A stretch of 64,000 bases of DNA from Amblyornis subalaris (Eukaryota; Chordata; Aves; Passeriformes; Ptilonorhynchidae): NCBI GenBank assembly GCA_018881555.1, contig JACAXG010000054.1, forward strand, positions 1,612,001 through 1,676,000, in the 5' to 3' direction. The position numbers were made by a program, and so were the translations under genes. Below the pieces are notes generated by a model. The model did not search any database, was not told the origin of the DNA, and worked only from the letters and a program-made list of their open reading frames with translations. Shown here piece by piece: positions 47,201-62,200 of this stretch (position 1 is the stretch's first letter; every line of letters starts with the position of its first letter).

Positions 47201-50200
47201 TCTCTGCTTTCCAGCACCATCTCCAACAGGTACAGCTGCCCCAATCTGCCAGTTCTTGGCTGCACCTTACATCAGTAATTACTCAGTCTTTCATCCCATC
47301 TTTCTGACAGCTGGAGAGCNTAGAATTATGGATTGCTTTATGCTCCCCCATCTGCTATAGTGAGGACTTTCACTTCAGTCGTCTCACCCTACCATGGCTG
47401 CCCAGCCATGCAGCTCCGTTCTTTAGGGCTCCAAGATTCAGTGGGTTTAGTTTTGTCCCTATGGTTTGGAGAGGATGGGGAAGGAATTATGTAGCAGCAG
47501 TCTCATACTTCAGACATTTTTTAACAAGTTCTTGTTTTTCAGAAAGCTGTGCTCTGCAGGGAATCACAAGCTGCCTCACAGCTTCCTACTCCCACTCAGC
47601 AGCGGATGGCAGCCACTGAGACAGGGCCTGAGGTCTGCCCAGACTGCCCTCTCCCTGCTCTCTGCATTTTCAATACTTCTAAGCTGCAGATCAGGGCTCA
47701 TCAGTAGGATCCAAGGAGTCATGCAGACACCTGGAGGCACGGTTCGAAGTTCTGGCAGTAAAACTGAACACAACAAAAAACAGCCATCACCACACAATCC
47801 CTTCCCTGAAAGGCTGCTGGCAGGGACATCAGTTTTGTGAGGTTGTGCCCTTCCCTGACCTCAGAAACACACGCACACACTGTTGTGCCTGTCACTGGTT
47901 TCCATCTGTGTCTAACAACAGCTACACAATCATCATACCTTCAATTAGGAGTTACTCAGGCAGAATTGGAAGCTTATGGAGGAAACTGCAGACACTAAGA
48001 TGAATTGAATATATCATATTTTGAGTTGTGTGAGATCATGACTCCACCTTGACCTCCTTCAAACTATACTCCATAACCTCTATTTACTTTGTGATATTTT
48101 TTGTGGAGAAGAGTTAGTGTGGGTGACAAGACTCAGCGCAATTCTCTGTGGCTTAATGAATCATCACACAGTAGGCCAGAGGTGCTTGGAGGGCAAGGCA
48201 TCCTATAATACAAAGTGATTGACTTCACAGTATTTAATAATGACTGATTACTCCTTGACTCAGGGATAGCTTTCTGGGTCTGGCCACACTGAACCCAGCC
48301 TATGACTCAAGGTGGGCAAGAAAGCTATAAATCACGCTGTTTGGAAAATCTGTCTGTGTAAGTGTACGAATTTCATTTAATCTTTTTGAACTCTACTTCT
48401 GACTCAACCTTTGAAGGTATTAAAGTTTTCACTTTTATGTCAGAAGACAAAGCACTTCTGAGGGAGTGCAGAATGACAGCTACTGAATCACTTGCTGTCA
48501 CAATGAGGTGTTTAATACATAGCCCAGCCTGTCAATGCTTGGCCACTGAAGCATGTCCTGATCACATCCCCTCATAAGACGACGACTGGCTTGGCTAGCT
48601 CTTGCTGCAGTTTTATCAGTATTCTATTCATACAGCTTTATCTTCTTTTTACTGAGTCATTTCACAATAATGTGCAAATGAGCCAAGTAACTGAGAAAAA
48701 AGGTAACACATTTATGAAGAACTAAAAGAATTAATATATATATTCTATGAACCTCAGCTCCTTCAGAAATAAATCAAATGGGAACAAAGGAGAAACTTCA
48801 GGCCTCTGAAGTAACTTGAACACAATCACCTCCCAGCTCACACCTGACTGCTCTGCCAGTGCTGCTGCTCAAAGGACAGAGTTGAGGCCATCACTGAATC
48901 AACAGGATTCCTTTGGTTTGATTTTGCTTTGGCCCCCATCAATAAGAAAATAACACACAATTTTTTGTTGTATGTTCTGGTGCCAAACAACATTAAACAG
49001 ATAAAAAGACTGAATCTCTTCTGGCTATAAAAGGAAATCAGCATTTTTCAGCATTCCTGCCTTGCCCTGGGCTAGAGAGAAGGACAATCCAAGTTTAATT
49101 ATTTGTATTGCTGTTATGCCTGAGGACCTCAGTTACAGTCACTAACTCAAGGGGAGTTGAGCATGAATAGGTAATACAGAAGAACCTAGAATGAAAATAT
49201 AAGTGAACAGAAAAATACAGACAACAGGAGAACAAACAACAAACCTTCAGGTCTTACTTTAGGGAAGGTAGATACTTTACCCTTATACAGACGAAGGTTT
49301 TGTCCAGATTTGTTTGAAGAAGCTGTGGATGTGCAATGTCCGGAGCGCTCAGACATCTCTTCTGCTGTGTCTGCTACTAGGTGTTGACACAGAGCATCGT
49401 CTAAATAATCATCTTCATCCTCTATATCACCTGGATTAAAATATTAGATAACAAAGAANTAATGAGCAAATTCATTCTCTGTCTCTCTATACTTCCAGGT
49501 AATCTATACTATCAATAAATTTAATATATAGGCTGGGCAAGATTCTTGTGTAACCAACCCATGTGTTTCATTACAGTGTGTCTCTATACAGACAACTGTA
49601 CCATACATTGAATTTACTAACATATATCATAACACTAAATGGACAGGATGATCTAAGTAACAGTTCTCTACCCAGGCACAGAGCTGGGCCATGGCTTTAA
49701 TTACAGGCCTCTTTTTCAGAAGTGTGGCTTCACTACAAATTAAGATACCACTGACACTCATACTGTACCTTCTCTGTGCAACCAAAGTCAGCAAAGCAAT
49801 TTCTCACTACTTAGCTTAGAAACCTGTTGCTTACCTTCTGACTCATAGTCCAAACTTGAGAAGTCAAAATTTTCTTCCAGAAGGTGGGAGTTTGCCGTGG
49901 GGGACATGGGGACAATGCTGTCCCGTTTTCGAGCAATTTCCTCCTGAAGGCCCTTTAGCCAGTCCTTAGTCTTGGGCTGGATCTTCACTGTTCTGCCTCT
50001 AACCTAAGCAAAGAAACAATTGATTCCCTTTGCCAAGCACCTTCACAAAACGAGACTGCTTGAACAGAATAAGCAGGTGCTGCCAGTCTGTTGTACAATT
50101 TGCTTCAGAAATTGATGCAACTAAAGCATCACTTCAGAAACTAAATGGAAAGGAAACACTCTTCTTACCCCCATAGTTTTCAGACTGTAACAATACTCTT

Positions 50201-53200
50201 GAAAGAAAATGAGCTTCACAGCTCAAAAGCACTGCTGCTGCATTTGGGAAATACTGGAGAAACAGGTGAAACATCAAATATCATCAAAGCAACACTGTGA
50301 TAGTAATATTGGTGTGGGAGGGTGCCATTTTTGAGTCAGCAGCTTTAAAACACACAAGAGTTTCATACCTACTGCCATCTGTAAGGAGACTTTGACCAGA
50401 AAATCTCATGTATGATGGTTGATGTATATGGAAAGTATATTTTCAGAGAGATTAGGACTTTGGCTGTTTATATGTGTTGCTCTATGACATTTGGGGTGAA
50501 ATGCAGACAAATCAGCAGCTTTGACAGGAAAATTAGTTTGAAAAGTTCCCAACCTAGGTTCCCAGCACCTTCCCATACTGTATGCATACAACTGTGCTTT
50601 GGTCCATGCTGTAAATTACATCAACGGCATGAGCCAAATTAAAAGATAAAACTGTAAATATGAAAGAAGAATGAGAGTTAAATCCATCACTTCAGTGTTG
50701 AGTTTACAGGGCAGCCCCTCAAACAGTTTTGTCAGCATAAATGAGGAGGTTGATGAATTGTAGAGCACATGCGTGGGAAAGAAGAGCGGGGGATGGGGAG
50801 ACAAACGCCTACTGCTAATGCAGAATTTGCCATGGAGGCCAATGAATCATGTTGGTACAGCTTAGCAGAAGGAGTCTGTTTGATACACNGAAGAGAAACA
50901 AAAAATCTCCAAACCACAATCACGAGGATGCTTTGGCAACAGTATAAAGTCACACAGAATCTCAGGAGAACTGCTTCAAGTGCCAGGACAACGACCAAGT
51001 CCATGTATTCTGCAGTGGTATCAGAGGCCAGATCCTAGGCACTGCTTAGAAGCTCTACAAAAAGTCACCTCATGCCATCCTGAAACTGAAATACTGCATT
51101 AAAAGCCTCAGCAGCTGTGAAAGCTAAGGACTTTGTGAGCACTAACTTTCTTTGAAATAATGCTACTTGATTTAGGTAGAAGCTCAAGTACCTCATTCTA
51201 AGCAACCACTTTTGAGAAATTTGTTATGAAATTATTATTATAGGTTTGAGAAAATCTTACTTTGACACCATCTATATCCATAACACGAAGAGCTGACTTG
51301 CTGTCTGCAAATGTCACCAGCATTTGACCTCCACTGATCCTAGTGAAAAAGAGCAGAGGAGAAAAAACGGTGCATTTTACTTCACTTTTGAATAAAACCC
51401 TTTGAAGGCAAGCGTGATAGAAAACTATCATATAGATCTATATATATGATACATTTGTAGAGCCATCTACTTTGTTTTAGTTGTATTTTCCTTCACAATT
51501 CTATGTTTTGGGGAGGAGCAGGTGATCTATGAATCCCAGTTGGGTCCGTTTTCTCTCCCATCCTCCCTTGTGTGATCCNGGCACCCTGCCCTTTACTGTA
51601 TTGCCCTTGGAACTGCAGGACAAGCATCTCAGCAGCTGCTGACAGGATACCCGGTCCAATATCCACACTCCCTCTGGACTAACTTCCATGGCTCTGCATA
51701 TCCTTCACCTCAGAGGACATGATATTCCCAAAGACTAGTATACCACCAAGATCTAAAGCACTTAAAAACAAAATAAAGCCAAAGCTATCCACCAAAATAT
51801 GTTCTTTCCTTGCTCCTTTTCTTCACAAGCAAGGTGGTGCTGCTGTTCCTGCAGGGCTGCTTTTGAACCCTCTGCTTATATTGGTACTTCATAGAACTGT
51901 ACAACAACAGGCCATCAGCCTGTTCCATTAATAAGTGACTCAAATACAACATAAACAAGCTTTTGGTAGTGTTCCCCACAGGTCAACTGTTAGGTCTTTT
52001 GCCTGTGTTTCTCCAAACAGAAGTCTCATAGCTGTGCTGGAGCCCCGTAGAGAATCAATCAGAATTAAATTAAGCTGCTCTGCCAGAAGGTATCACACTC
52101 TCCCTCTCAAACCCAGTGGGTGACAGCCCTGTGAGAAGCTGTACTGTTAACAAACAAGCAAAATCACCCCCAACAGAAAGAAGAACCAGCCAGGAAACCC
52201 TACTGAGTGTGAAAGAGTGGTGGAAGAGAGCAGACCTCCCCAGAGGAAGTGAAGCAGGGCCTGAGCAGCCACTAGAAGCAGCAATGCATAGAAGTGAGGC
52301 CTGAATCTAAAGGTGATGATTTACACCAAAGCCTCTGCTTTATAGTCCTGTACTGAATAAAATTCTCTTCCACTCAGCCAAGAGAGCTGTTAGATTACTT
52401 CTTTAAAAGGTTGTTGAGAGGTATAAGACACTCGAAACACTTGTATTCAATCTCTAATGAAGAATCCAACGTGCAGTAAAGGAATTCTACAGACTACCTT
52501 CCAGTAAAAAGTTAACTCTGTCAGGACAAAAGGGATCTTTTAGTCTGTGTTTTTTAATAGACGCCATGCCATTTCAGATCCTGGACTCACCTGACCAGAA
52601 CAACAGTGCCGTAATCCTCAAACATTTGCATAAGCTCAGTACGCAAGTCCTCAGGAAACTCATTTTTCTCTTCAGGTGTTGGTGATAGCAGATTTACCAC
52701 TACCGTGGCATCCAGTGGTCCCTGGAAAGATGACACTTCCCGGAAAACACTGTCACGGGCAGCTTCATTAACTTCCTGAACTTCCACTTCTACAATAGCT
52801 AACACTGGCCTGCACGAAACAAAGGAAAAATGCTTATTTAAAAATAAGAAGTGCTTATATAAAATTTAAATCTATGTCAAGAAGCAGGACAGGTAAGCTT
52901 CATTTTTTTTGCAGTGGTCAAGATCATGCCTTGAGCACTATTAATTATTTTTCCCAGTCCTGCATTAGCTAAGTGTAACAGTGAGGACACACCATAAAAG
53001 AATTTAAACAGCAATTGTATGCATCACTTCTGGCAAACCTGCAGACCAAAAATACCAGGATACTTCACTCTATCTAACAGCTGTGGCTCCAAACGTCTAT
53101 AAATCAGGATGGGTATATATTATTTTCTGTTAGACATGGCCACATATCTTCTTCCAAAAACCAAGGACAAGGTACTCTAAGTGTATAATATTGTTACGTA

Positions 53201-56200
53201 GCAAATACGTGCCAATCCATTACATTATAAGCAGCCAACGCTGCAAACTTGCTTCTTGAGTAATTTCTCACGAATTACTTCTCTGCATGTTAGATCTGAA
53301 TTAAATTGAGAGAGCTGTCTGAAAGAGTGAAACTCATCTCAGTGGATGCAATCCACATTCTCAGATTTCCACCTGCATGCACACAAAGCAGTGACTGGGA
53401 TGGCTGCTCTTACAGCTGTGTCAAAAATGCTGCCTTCTACTTGCAATAGACCTGGCTCTTGAATACGCATTACCAGAACATATGAAAGCAACAACAGCAC
53501 GGCTAGAAAGGGATAATAAAGGGGAAAAATATATAGGAAGCATTAACTATATCTATAAGCACTGTGAATCATAATGCATTTCCATATGTCACGAAGATAT
53601 AGCTATGCCCTTTTTCTAGCACAAACCTTGGGAAAGCAAACCTGCTGACTGTAATTAAAAAGCAGTTTTTGGAGTCAAGTTTGCTGAAATAGAAAACCAT
53701 GTATAACAGCCATGTTTCACAGATTGCATCCTCAGGGTCCTACATAACGAGAGCAGCAGCTCCACTGTGCTTTGCAGAACACAGCAATGTCAGAGCTTTG
53801 ACACGGAGAAATTGATTACAAGAGGCATGTTCTTCCCTTGCTAGAGGAATACAGAACAGTCCTGGCACGCAAGAGCACCATGAGACGCACTGAGCCCTGC
53901 TAGGAGGAGCAATATTGTAGTATTTCCGTAGGGCATGCAAGGGGTGAGACAAATATTCTGAATGTAAGGGACCTTTCAAAGTGTGTTTATGACACAATTA
54001 GTTTCTCAGAAGTGAAGCAGAGAACAAGTTTAACAAAGAAAGGTCATTCATATCCCTAAAGAGAAGTTAATGATATAGACCAACCAGAAGCACTGGTCTT
54101 TGATTTTTCTTCCTTCTCCCATCTCCATTTTTAAGGGAGGTGCAAAAGCCCCACACTTGACTACTGTGACGAGGCCAAACTTGGCCTTGTGTGGCCTGGC
54201 TTATACCTCTTCAGGCCACCCAGTCCCAACCTTCTCCTCTCCTGCAGCAAGCTGAGTGGAAGTCCATCGAGCAGCTTCCTTAGGTATCAGAGCTTTTCCA
54301 ACACCAAACAGAAAGCACTGTTTTCTACACCTGTTGCTGCAACTTATCCAACCCGCTGAGATCATAGTGCAGCAAAAACAAACACGACTGTAGAGTCTTG
54401 CCACTCCGGCATATTTTTCCCACCATGAGGGGAAAAATCCCCACCAAACAGATACTGAACACGGAATAAGGGTGTAATTCCTGTTATAACCAGACTTGGT
54501 CCCTCACTCTGAAGGTGTAATTCAGCATGACACATTCTAACCTGGTAATCCTCTCTCTGATTGTTTGCATAGGACTTTACCTGTGGTCAGATGCTTGCAG
54601 CTCTGCTCTCCCATAGTACATCAAGGCTCCAGGGGTCCAGGTATGCCTGACTTTACTATCAGCACTCAGATCACTGTCCAGAAGATTGATCTCTCCAGCT
54701 ATGCAACACAAAACATGATTTAAAACACACTCAAAGCTAGTTTTACTAACAATTATACACTATTTTATTAGGATGCTCTTCACAAACCCTATTAGAGGGA
54801 GGTGGGGTTTTTCTGTTCTTGTAGATATCATTCAAAGGAGAGCTTGTATCCTACAAGATTTACAAATCAGGGACTAGAAAAGGAAAATTAGAGAAAGGAC
54901 TGAGAGTGCAACTGAGACAGCTAATCACTAGAATAAGACAGCTGCAAAATGGTTGACCTGAATGTCACCCAATTAAATACCTGTACAACATGGGTTTATA
55001 AAGTCGTATTAGTATTTTACCTCCTGTCCCATTGCTAAGCATAAAACACACACTATACTTGGAAATTACTTTGCAAATCTGAATATTACACATGGATTGG
55101 AGAAATAATACACAAGAGATGTGAGAAACCAAACCCATGCAAATCCAACCTCCAAACAGTTCTCTTGCAACCCATTAAGGTGACAGAAAGTGCTCCAGAC
55201 ATTATGCTAGAGTGAGGTACTCTATTGTTGTTAATAGCAGGAAAGTTTTTAGGTCACTGTTTGAGTAAATGGATAACTCTCTCTCTCTTTTCTGTGGAGC
55301 TGAAAATGAGCTAATATGGAATATGGCACTTCTGCTTAATCACTCACACTGGGGCTACATTTTCTTCTCAGAAAGCAAGTAGCCCTTTAGCCTATAACAG
55401 TAATAAGAAGCAACACAAAACAATTAGAGCCAAGAGGCAGAAGAGCCTTGTCACCAGCAGTAAAGGAGAGGAACTCTGGCAGCAAACTTAGAAAGCTTTG
55501 CAGGGCTGGGAATGTATCAGTCAGTTATGCACCCATGTGAGCAGCTGTGGGAGGCCTACAAGTCCTAAAGAAAGGAACCTGCCTTGACTCCTGCAGACCA
55601 GCTAGTTAGGTCCTATGTGCCGTGTGTATTCCAAATATTAAAGTTGGCCAGGGGCAAGCCTTGCTACGCAAAATAAGGAATATGCATTGAAAAAGCTGAA
55701 AGGTGTTCTTTCTCCTAAAATGAAAACAGTCAGCACAAGAGGGCTGTTTTAACTTCCTTATTGTGTCTCACACAGCTTTTCTTTCCTGGATTGCATCTCT
55801 ATCAATGGTTTAAGATCCTCATTTTACTTTGTTTTTCATTGCTTAAATAAGAGTGAATAACTGTATCAAGCTGACGTACTCTCTGAGTGCCCTGGTTTTG
55901 CTTTGTAGTTTTTATACTTAACATAGTCATGGTATAACAGATTCCAAGCAAAAGTTCCCAGGCATGTGAAAAATCACATCTGCAGGCACAGACCAAATTA
56001 ATTCTTCAGCAATTATACCTTTAATATGAATTTATTCAAATTTTAGAAACATTGGGGGATAGATGTTCCTGCAGACTGAGAGAATGCTTATGAAAACNGT
56101 TCCTGGACATGCAAAGAAATACTTTTTTATTTTGTAACTATAACTTTTGAATAACAAGTGAAAACAGCCTTTCTGTTGTGCTGGCCACTCATGAACTCTT

Positions 56201-59200
56201 GAACAGAAAACTGCTTACACATCTACTGAAAACAGCAGTTTTAACAATCCAACCATTGTAACACAGACACTATGTGGAAAAACAACAGAAACATTTCTGT
56301 ATTACAACAGCTGGATTGTTTTCAGTTCCTCATTGAGCTCCCAGCACCTTTTCAATCTGTAGCATGAAGCTTTTGTTCACACACTCGGGAAGAAAGGGCT
56401 TTCTCTATCTCTGAAACAATCCAGTGAAGCTGAAAGAACATCTACTTGAGTAAAGCACCATTCCCTAGATTAAATCCCTTTAAGTGGGTTCTAGATGAAT
56501 TCTAAAGCAACTTTCAGATAAAGAAGGATCCTACGCACCTGTTTTTTCAAAAGGCAGTTTCTTTCTCCACCAAAGCACTCTGTCAGTCCATGCGGGGGTT
56601 CTGCACTTATCACTCGTATCATAAGCCTCTGAGCCAACGTCGTATTTATATGTTGGTCCGAAATTAATAGTCCCTTCATGAAAGTCTTTAAAAATCTATT
56701 AAAAGAAATAACATCTCTTTAAGTTATATATGAGGAAGGTGCAACTGTGGTGTATCAACTTCCTCGCAAACAATGTTCTGATTTTTAAGCAAATTGCTAC
56801 AAACAAGGGTGTAAAAACGCAACTTCCTCACTCTCTCAAGAAACAAGACCCAGCCAACACGCAGTTATTGAAGAAAATGAGACACACTGCCTTACTTTTC
56901 CACTGGATTTTTGCTGTTGTAGTTGATCAAATTCCAAAAGTGTCTTCCAATCCTGACGTTTGAGAAAATAAAAGACTTCTTCATATGTCAGATCAATGCG
57001 ATAGTTAAAATCGCCACACCAGAAGACATAGTCATGGGAGAACATGTTCTGCCCCTAGTTTTGAGGTACAGAATACTGTTAATGCTAAATCACATTCATG
57101 AAAACACCTTTAAAATGCACTGAAATGTAGAACTCAGTCTCTCTGAATTACTAAATAATGGACCTACTTGTCACATTCTATTTCTTAAAACTCATCTTGT
57201 GCTAAAATAGAATGGTTCCTTTACTGTCTTTGGCATCCCACTGAGCCGAATTTTGTAAATGTGTCAGACTCGGACCCCTCTTTCCTGAAGGTATGTCTAC
57301 ACTGGAATCCAGCTTTATATTCACAATTTGGCTGTCATGAATATTCAAAATAGATGTTTGTTTCCCTAACACATTTCACATGTATAGATTTACATATTCT
57401 AAATATAACACAAAGTGTGCTTCTGGTACTAAGGAAAATTTAGCAACAAAGCTCCTGAGTAAGAACAACTCCAGATTTAATCTTATGTGCATGTCACAGA
57501 TTTGTAAAGGTATTAAAATAAAACACCAATGAAAATTCACTCCAGTTCTAAATTTAGCATCCTATCCTCTAACCAGTCTTTTTTTTTTTTTTCCAGTTAA
57601 GCTATAAACCCCTAAACCACAGAGATTTGTAAGGGAAACATTCCAGACTGTGGTTGTCACAGCACTAGAGGGCACTCTTTATATGCATTATACACACAAG
57701 GTACCTTTAGCTGTTGTAAGTGTAAAGGACATCAAACAGTTAACGAGGCATTAGAAGGAAAAACTACCATAAGCACAACTTTATGGCCATTTGGAACAGA
57801 TCTTCTATGCAGGACATCCAGTCTGTCAGTATTAGATCCCACATAAAACAACCGATTGATATGCTGCATGTGCCAAGCCTCTAAACCTTANAAACAACAG
57901 GAAGGTACAATTCTATGCTTTGCAACCTAAATGCCATTTTTTGCTGACTAACCAGAACACACAAACTGGCCCAACGCCTCCCTGGGTTAGGACCTTTCCG
58001 GAGAGGTCCAAGAAAGAAGATAATGTGGAAATTAAAGCAATCAACGTTAAAGGAAGCAGAGGAGCACTACTAGCAAATCCCACAGCAAATCCTACTGGCC
58101 TGAGGAGACAAGTTGGAATTAAAACACTAGGGTGATTGATTTGACACAATTTAGGGGAAAAGTTATTCATACAGACCAATGGTGCCTACTTGCCACACTC
58201 TCAGAAAATCCAGCAGCTCCTTGAGAGTGACACATTCACCAGGACAAAATGAAGGGAACAGAGGGTACCATGTCAGTGACCAAGAACTGATATAACATAC
58301 TCGACCAGAAGCAGCCAAGGCACTGCTGTACTGAATGGCACGGATGGTCTTTCAGGAATTCTCACTAACTAGAGCCAGCAAGAGCTATCAATATCATGCT
58401 CTCCAGCTCTAACACCAGTCACCTAGAGCTTATCCATGAAGCCTTACAGATTTGTCAACTAAGCTGAACTGTTCTCAAAGATCAACTTGAAAACTTCACA
58501 AAGCCGAGGACTTTTCAAGCACTGCAGCAACTCTGTTTTTTGAAATGAGTAGTACTTGTGTAAAACAAGTGCTATATTGGGTGGTATCTAGTCTCCTGTG
58601 AAACATGCTTCCTTATTTTATTTTTTTTAACATTTTCTTTGCCATTTTCTTTTATGTCACTGAGAAGCCTTCTTTGATGACCTGTCATCAAAGACAGCCT
58701 GAGACCAGCTTTCATGATGTGAAGATACCACCTTTATCTCCAATGTTTTTAGCATACATACATCTAAACTTACCATTGGGAAGCTGAGTTTCTGTGTGAT
58801 TTCTTTATAATCTTCATTCCTCTCTTTCACCTGAGTCTGCCCAGCAGTCAAGTGACTGCATATAAAGCAGAAACTGGTACTATAGAACTGAAAACGAATG
58901 CTCACTGCCCCTTTATTTCCAGCTTTTCCTCCCATTCCTGTCTTCACGGTGTCTATTGCTACATCCCTGTATTAAAAAAAACATAGGAAGTGAACAGAGT
59001 AAACGGCTGCAGGGACAAACATTTAATTTACTCTGACTGCAACATAAAGGAAAAGCCAGTTAACAATGCCATGTCTTCTCCCCTCTAGAAAACTTGCTGC
59101 TTTTAGGCACATCTTTTAGTTTCTTGGTGATGTCCATGTACTTACGTTTTAAATTAAGTATAATACAATAGTACAGAAATAAAACTATTTGAAAATATTT

Positions 59201-62200
59201 TCCTCCTCTTCTTGTCCCTTCCAAACAGACCAGCACGACCTTATTTCTGAAATACTGGGAATTTCTATAGAATATACTTTTCAAGTTTACCTCTACCATG
59301 ATCCTTAGAATAATGACAGTAACTAGATTTACTATTACGTTTCCTTTTACTTTTGAACATATGGGAATCTGATTTCAGACAGTTAACAATTTAGTGTCCA
59401 TATGTGTTGAAACCCAGCTTCACAGTTTGTGACGGATTTTTCAATCAATTAAAGAGCAACAGATCATAACCCATAATTCATTCAATCAGATGTGATAAAA
59501 TTGGTGATTATTGGATACAACTATTTATGTGTAACTCCTGAAATGAGTTCTGTACTGATGACAAATTGCTTAAGGTCTCCATGTTGTTAATTACTTCGTA
59601 TTTCAATGTGATGATTAGCATACACTTCACTATAGAAAGTTAACTTGATAAAGCAGACCACCTGCTCTCAAGATAATTTCTCCCAAACAGCCAGGCTACT
59701 CCAAGAACAAAGCATGGTTGTCTGATCAGATAAGTAAATGACAAGATCATTGTTGTAGCCAACCTCAGCACCGTACATGTCCTTCCCAGTGAGAAAATTT
59801 ACTTTCCAGAGAAGAAGTCAAGCAGATCTGACTAGAATATTACTGATTTTAAGAAGGGACATGCACAAAACCGCTAAATCTTATCTGAGCTATTCTCAGA
59901 AATTCGTGATCTAAATGATGCAAGATGTTATAGGTTCCTTTATTTTCTTCTCTCTTCCTCCCCCATCATTTGTGCCTTTTTTCCCCCTCTTTAATTTCCT
60001 GTCTTTTTCTGACAGCAGGACACCACCAGAAGACACCCTCAGGGAGGCAAAGAAGGAAAATCAAAGTTTTCTATAAAACAATAGGTTTTAAGCACCCCTA
60101 CAGGAGCACATGTTCAGTCTTTTCACTCTGAAGAGTTCTCCCTTCCTGCTGCCTGCCTACCCATCTCCTGACTGATATTCATCTGATTTGCATTCATGGC
60201 AAAGGTTGTGCTGAGATAACTCACTGTAAATTCAACTGCTTGTATTTCATCAATCCTTTCACTGCTGTATAAACCAGCTATTGTCTCATTTTATTTCTTT
60301 ATTCTCTATCTTCTGTCTAAATCTCTTCAATTTCTTTAAGCACAGAAGCCTTTTTTTGCTCTTCTGATCATTTTTCCTTTTCTTTTTTAGACATGGGAAA
60401 AACAATGCAAGCATACAGGTTAGGTTTGATTATGCTCATATAACACATAGCAGCACATTTGCATTAAATGACGAAACTTGGCCACTAAAATCAAGCCCTT
60501 CCCTTTTTATCTAGAGTTTCAAATGGCTCCATCCAATTTCTCGCAATTTGACAACTGTGGCAGAGCTACTGTGCTGTTCTGCTTCTGATTTCCATTTAAA
60601 CCACGCACTTCCTACTGGATTACTCAAATTTTCTGTAAGCCAGGTGGAAAGCCAAAAACTGGAGTCCTTCTCCTCTGGACTGCTTCATAGCAGCAAAAAA
60701 NNGNGTTTTTTTAAAAATCATTTTGAAGAAAGATTATGGGGAAAGCAGCAATCTAAGACCATCAGAGTTACCTGGATTGCATTGCTCTGCCTGGCCTACA
60801 GCACTTGATGTTGCACAAGCTCTGTTCTGATCTTTTCAGTAGATACGAGATCACAGGTAAGAAAGAGGCAGCTATTGATATTTTAATCACAAAATGCAGT
60901 GGCCAATCAGTGCCCTAATATGGGGCAGAGAGGAGTGTTTGGATCATTGGGGGCTTTGAGGTCAGACACTTGCCTGAAGATACTTTTGGCTAATTATTCA
61001 TTTCCTAACCATTTACACTTAGCCTGCATAATTCTTGCCCATGGCAAAGGCATTTTAATGCAAGTATTTCCCCGTGTTGGTAATCTTCTAGGAGGTATTT
61101 GGTCACTCTCCAGGGACATCAGTGCTAGTAAGCTGAGACACACAGCTCTGCACCCTGTAGGCACACAGTTCTGGTTCTCATGACATCTGGGAGAGACAAA
61201 CCCTTTATAGGTTCTTTTACCTCTCAATTCTGTAAAACATCAAGGGGCAAAATTAGGTCTCTTTCCCACATCTGCCTTTCCACCTTTTCCACCATTCTTT
61301 TCAGGTCTAGAACTACCCCTGTTTCCATAAGGAAACAGTAGAGGCTAGAAGGTAAAACCTGTCCTTCGGGCAGAGGAAGGCACTTGCCTTCATTCGGTGC
61401 ATCAAACACTCTTGGACCTACTAGCCTAGGTCATTCCTTTTACAGAAAGATAGCACCCAAACAAGGTGTTCCACACCGACTGTCAGCCTGGAGCATGGCT
61501 GGCTTTTCATCTGAACTGGAGGAAGATACTGAGGCTACCCAGGGAGACGGACTCCAGAATATTGCTGCCTGGAAACATGCCTCTCCCACATTGAGCAGAG
61601 ACTAGAATCCATGTTTGCATGACTCCCATCAAGCTGAGAAATCACTCCCACACTNTCTGGCCACATTCCAAGAGCAGATGTTACTGAAGACACAGGTCGG
61701 GTTTTGGGGTTTTTTGTGGTTTTTTTTCTTTGGTTGGTTTGGGGTTTGGTTTTCTTTTTGTTTGGTTTGGTTTTGTTCTTTTTTTACCTGATGAAGGGGA
61801 CATGATATGGTCGTACAAAGATGAAAAGACAAACACCAACAAGCTGTGCTGATGTCAGCTGAATGTAGCGATGAGTCCTGGAAATAGCTTTTTGAAGCTG
61901 CTCTCCCCACATTTTTCTATTCGTTGTACTGGAACAAACATAAAATCATTTAATGGAATCAAAACAAACCACATAGTCAATAAAATGAACAGATTAACTG
62001 TGCCTTAGGTTTACAGACATCCCATTAGCTTGAAGTGCTGTAGGATGCATGGCAGAGACAGATAATACCTCCTTGTAAGNCAGCCCAGAGTTAGCAAGGT
62101 CAGTGAGCACACAAGTACAGTTATCCTGCTTCCGGATGTGTGAGCGATTTTGTCTACTACGTTTAGAAAGATCCACACTCACATGACATTGGATACACCC

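Noticed and set aside
57732..57890. 51-codon minus-strand open frame ([20 protein letters not shown] and following) in a SYNJ2 intron
   Set aside because: It looked like an exon, but it is closed by TAA and TGA, does not fit the phase 0 junction between exons c and d (it would read TAG at once), and these two exons already join as in human SYNJ2.
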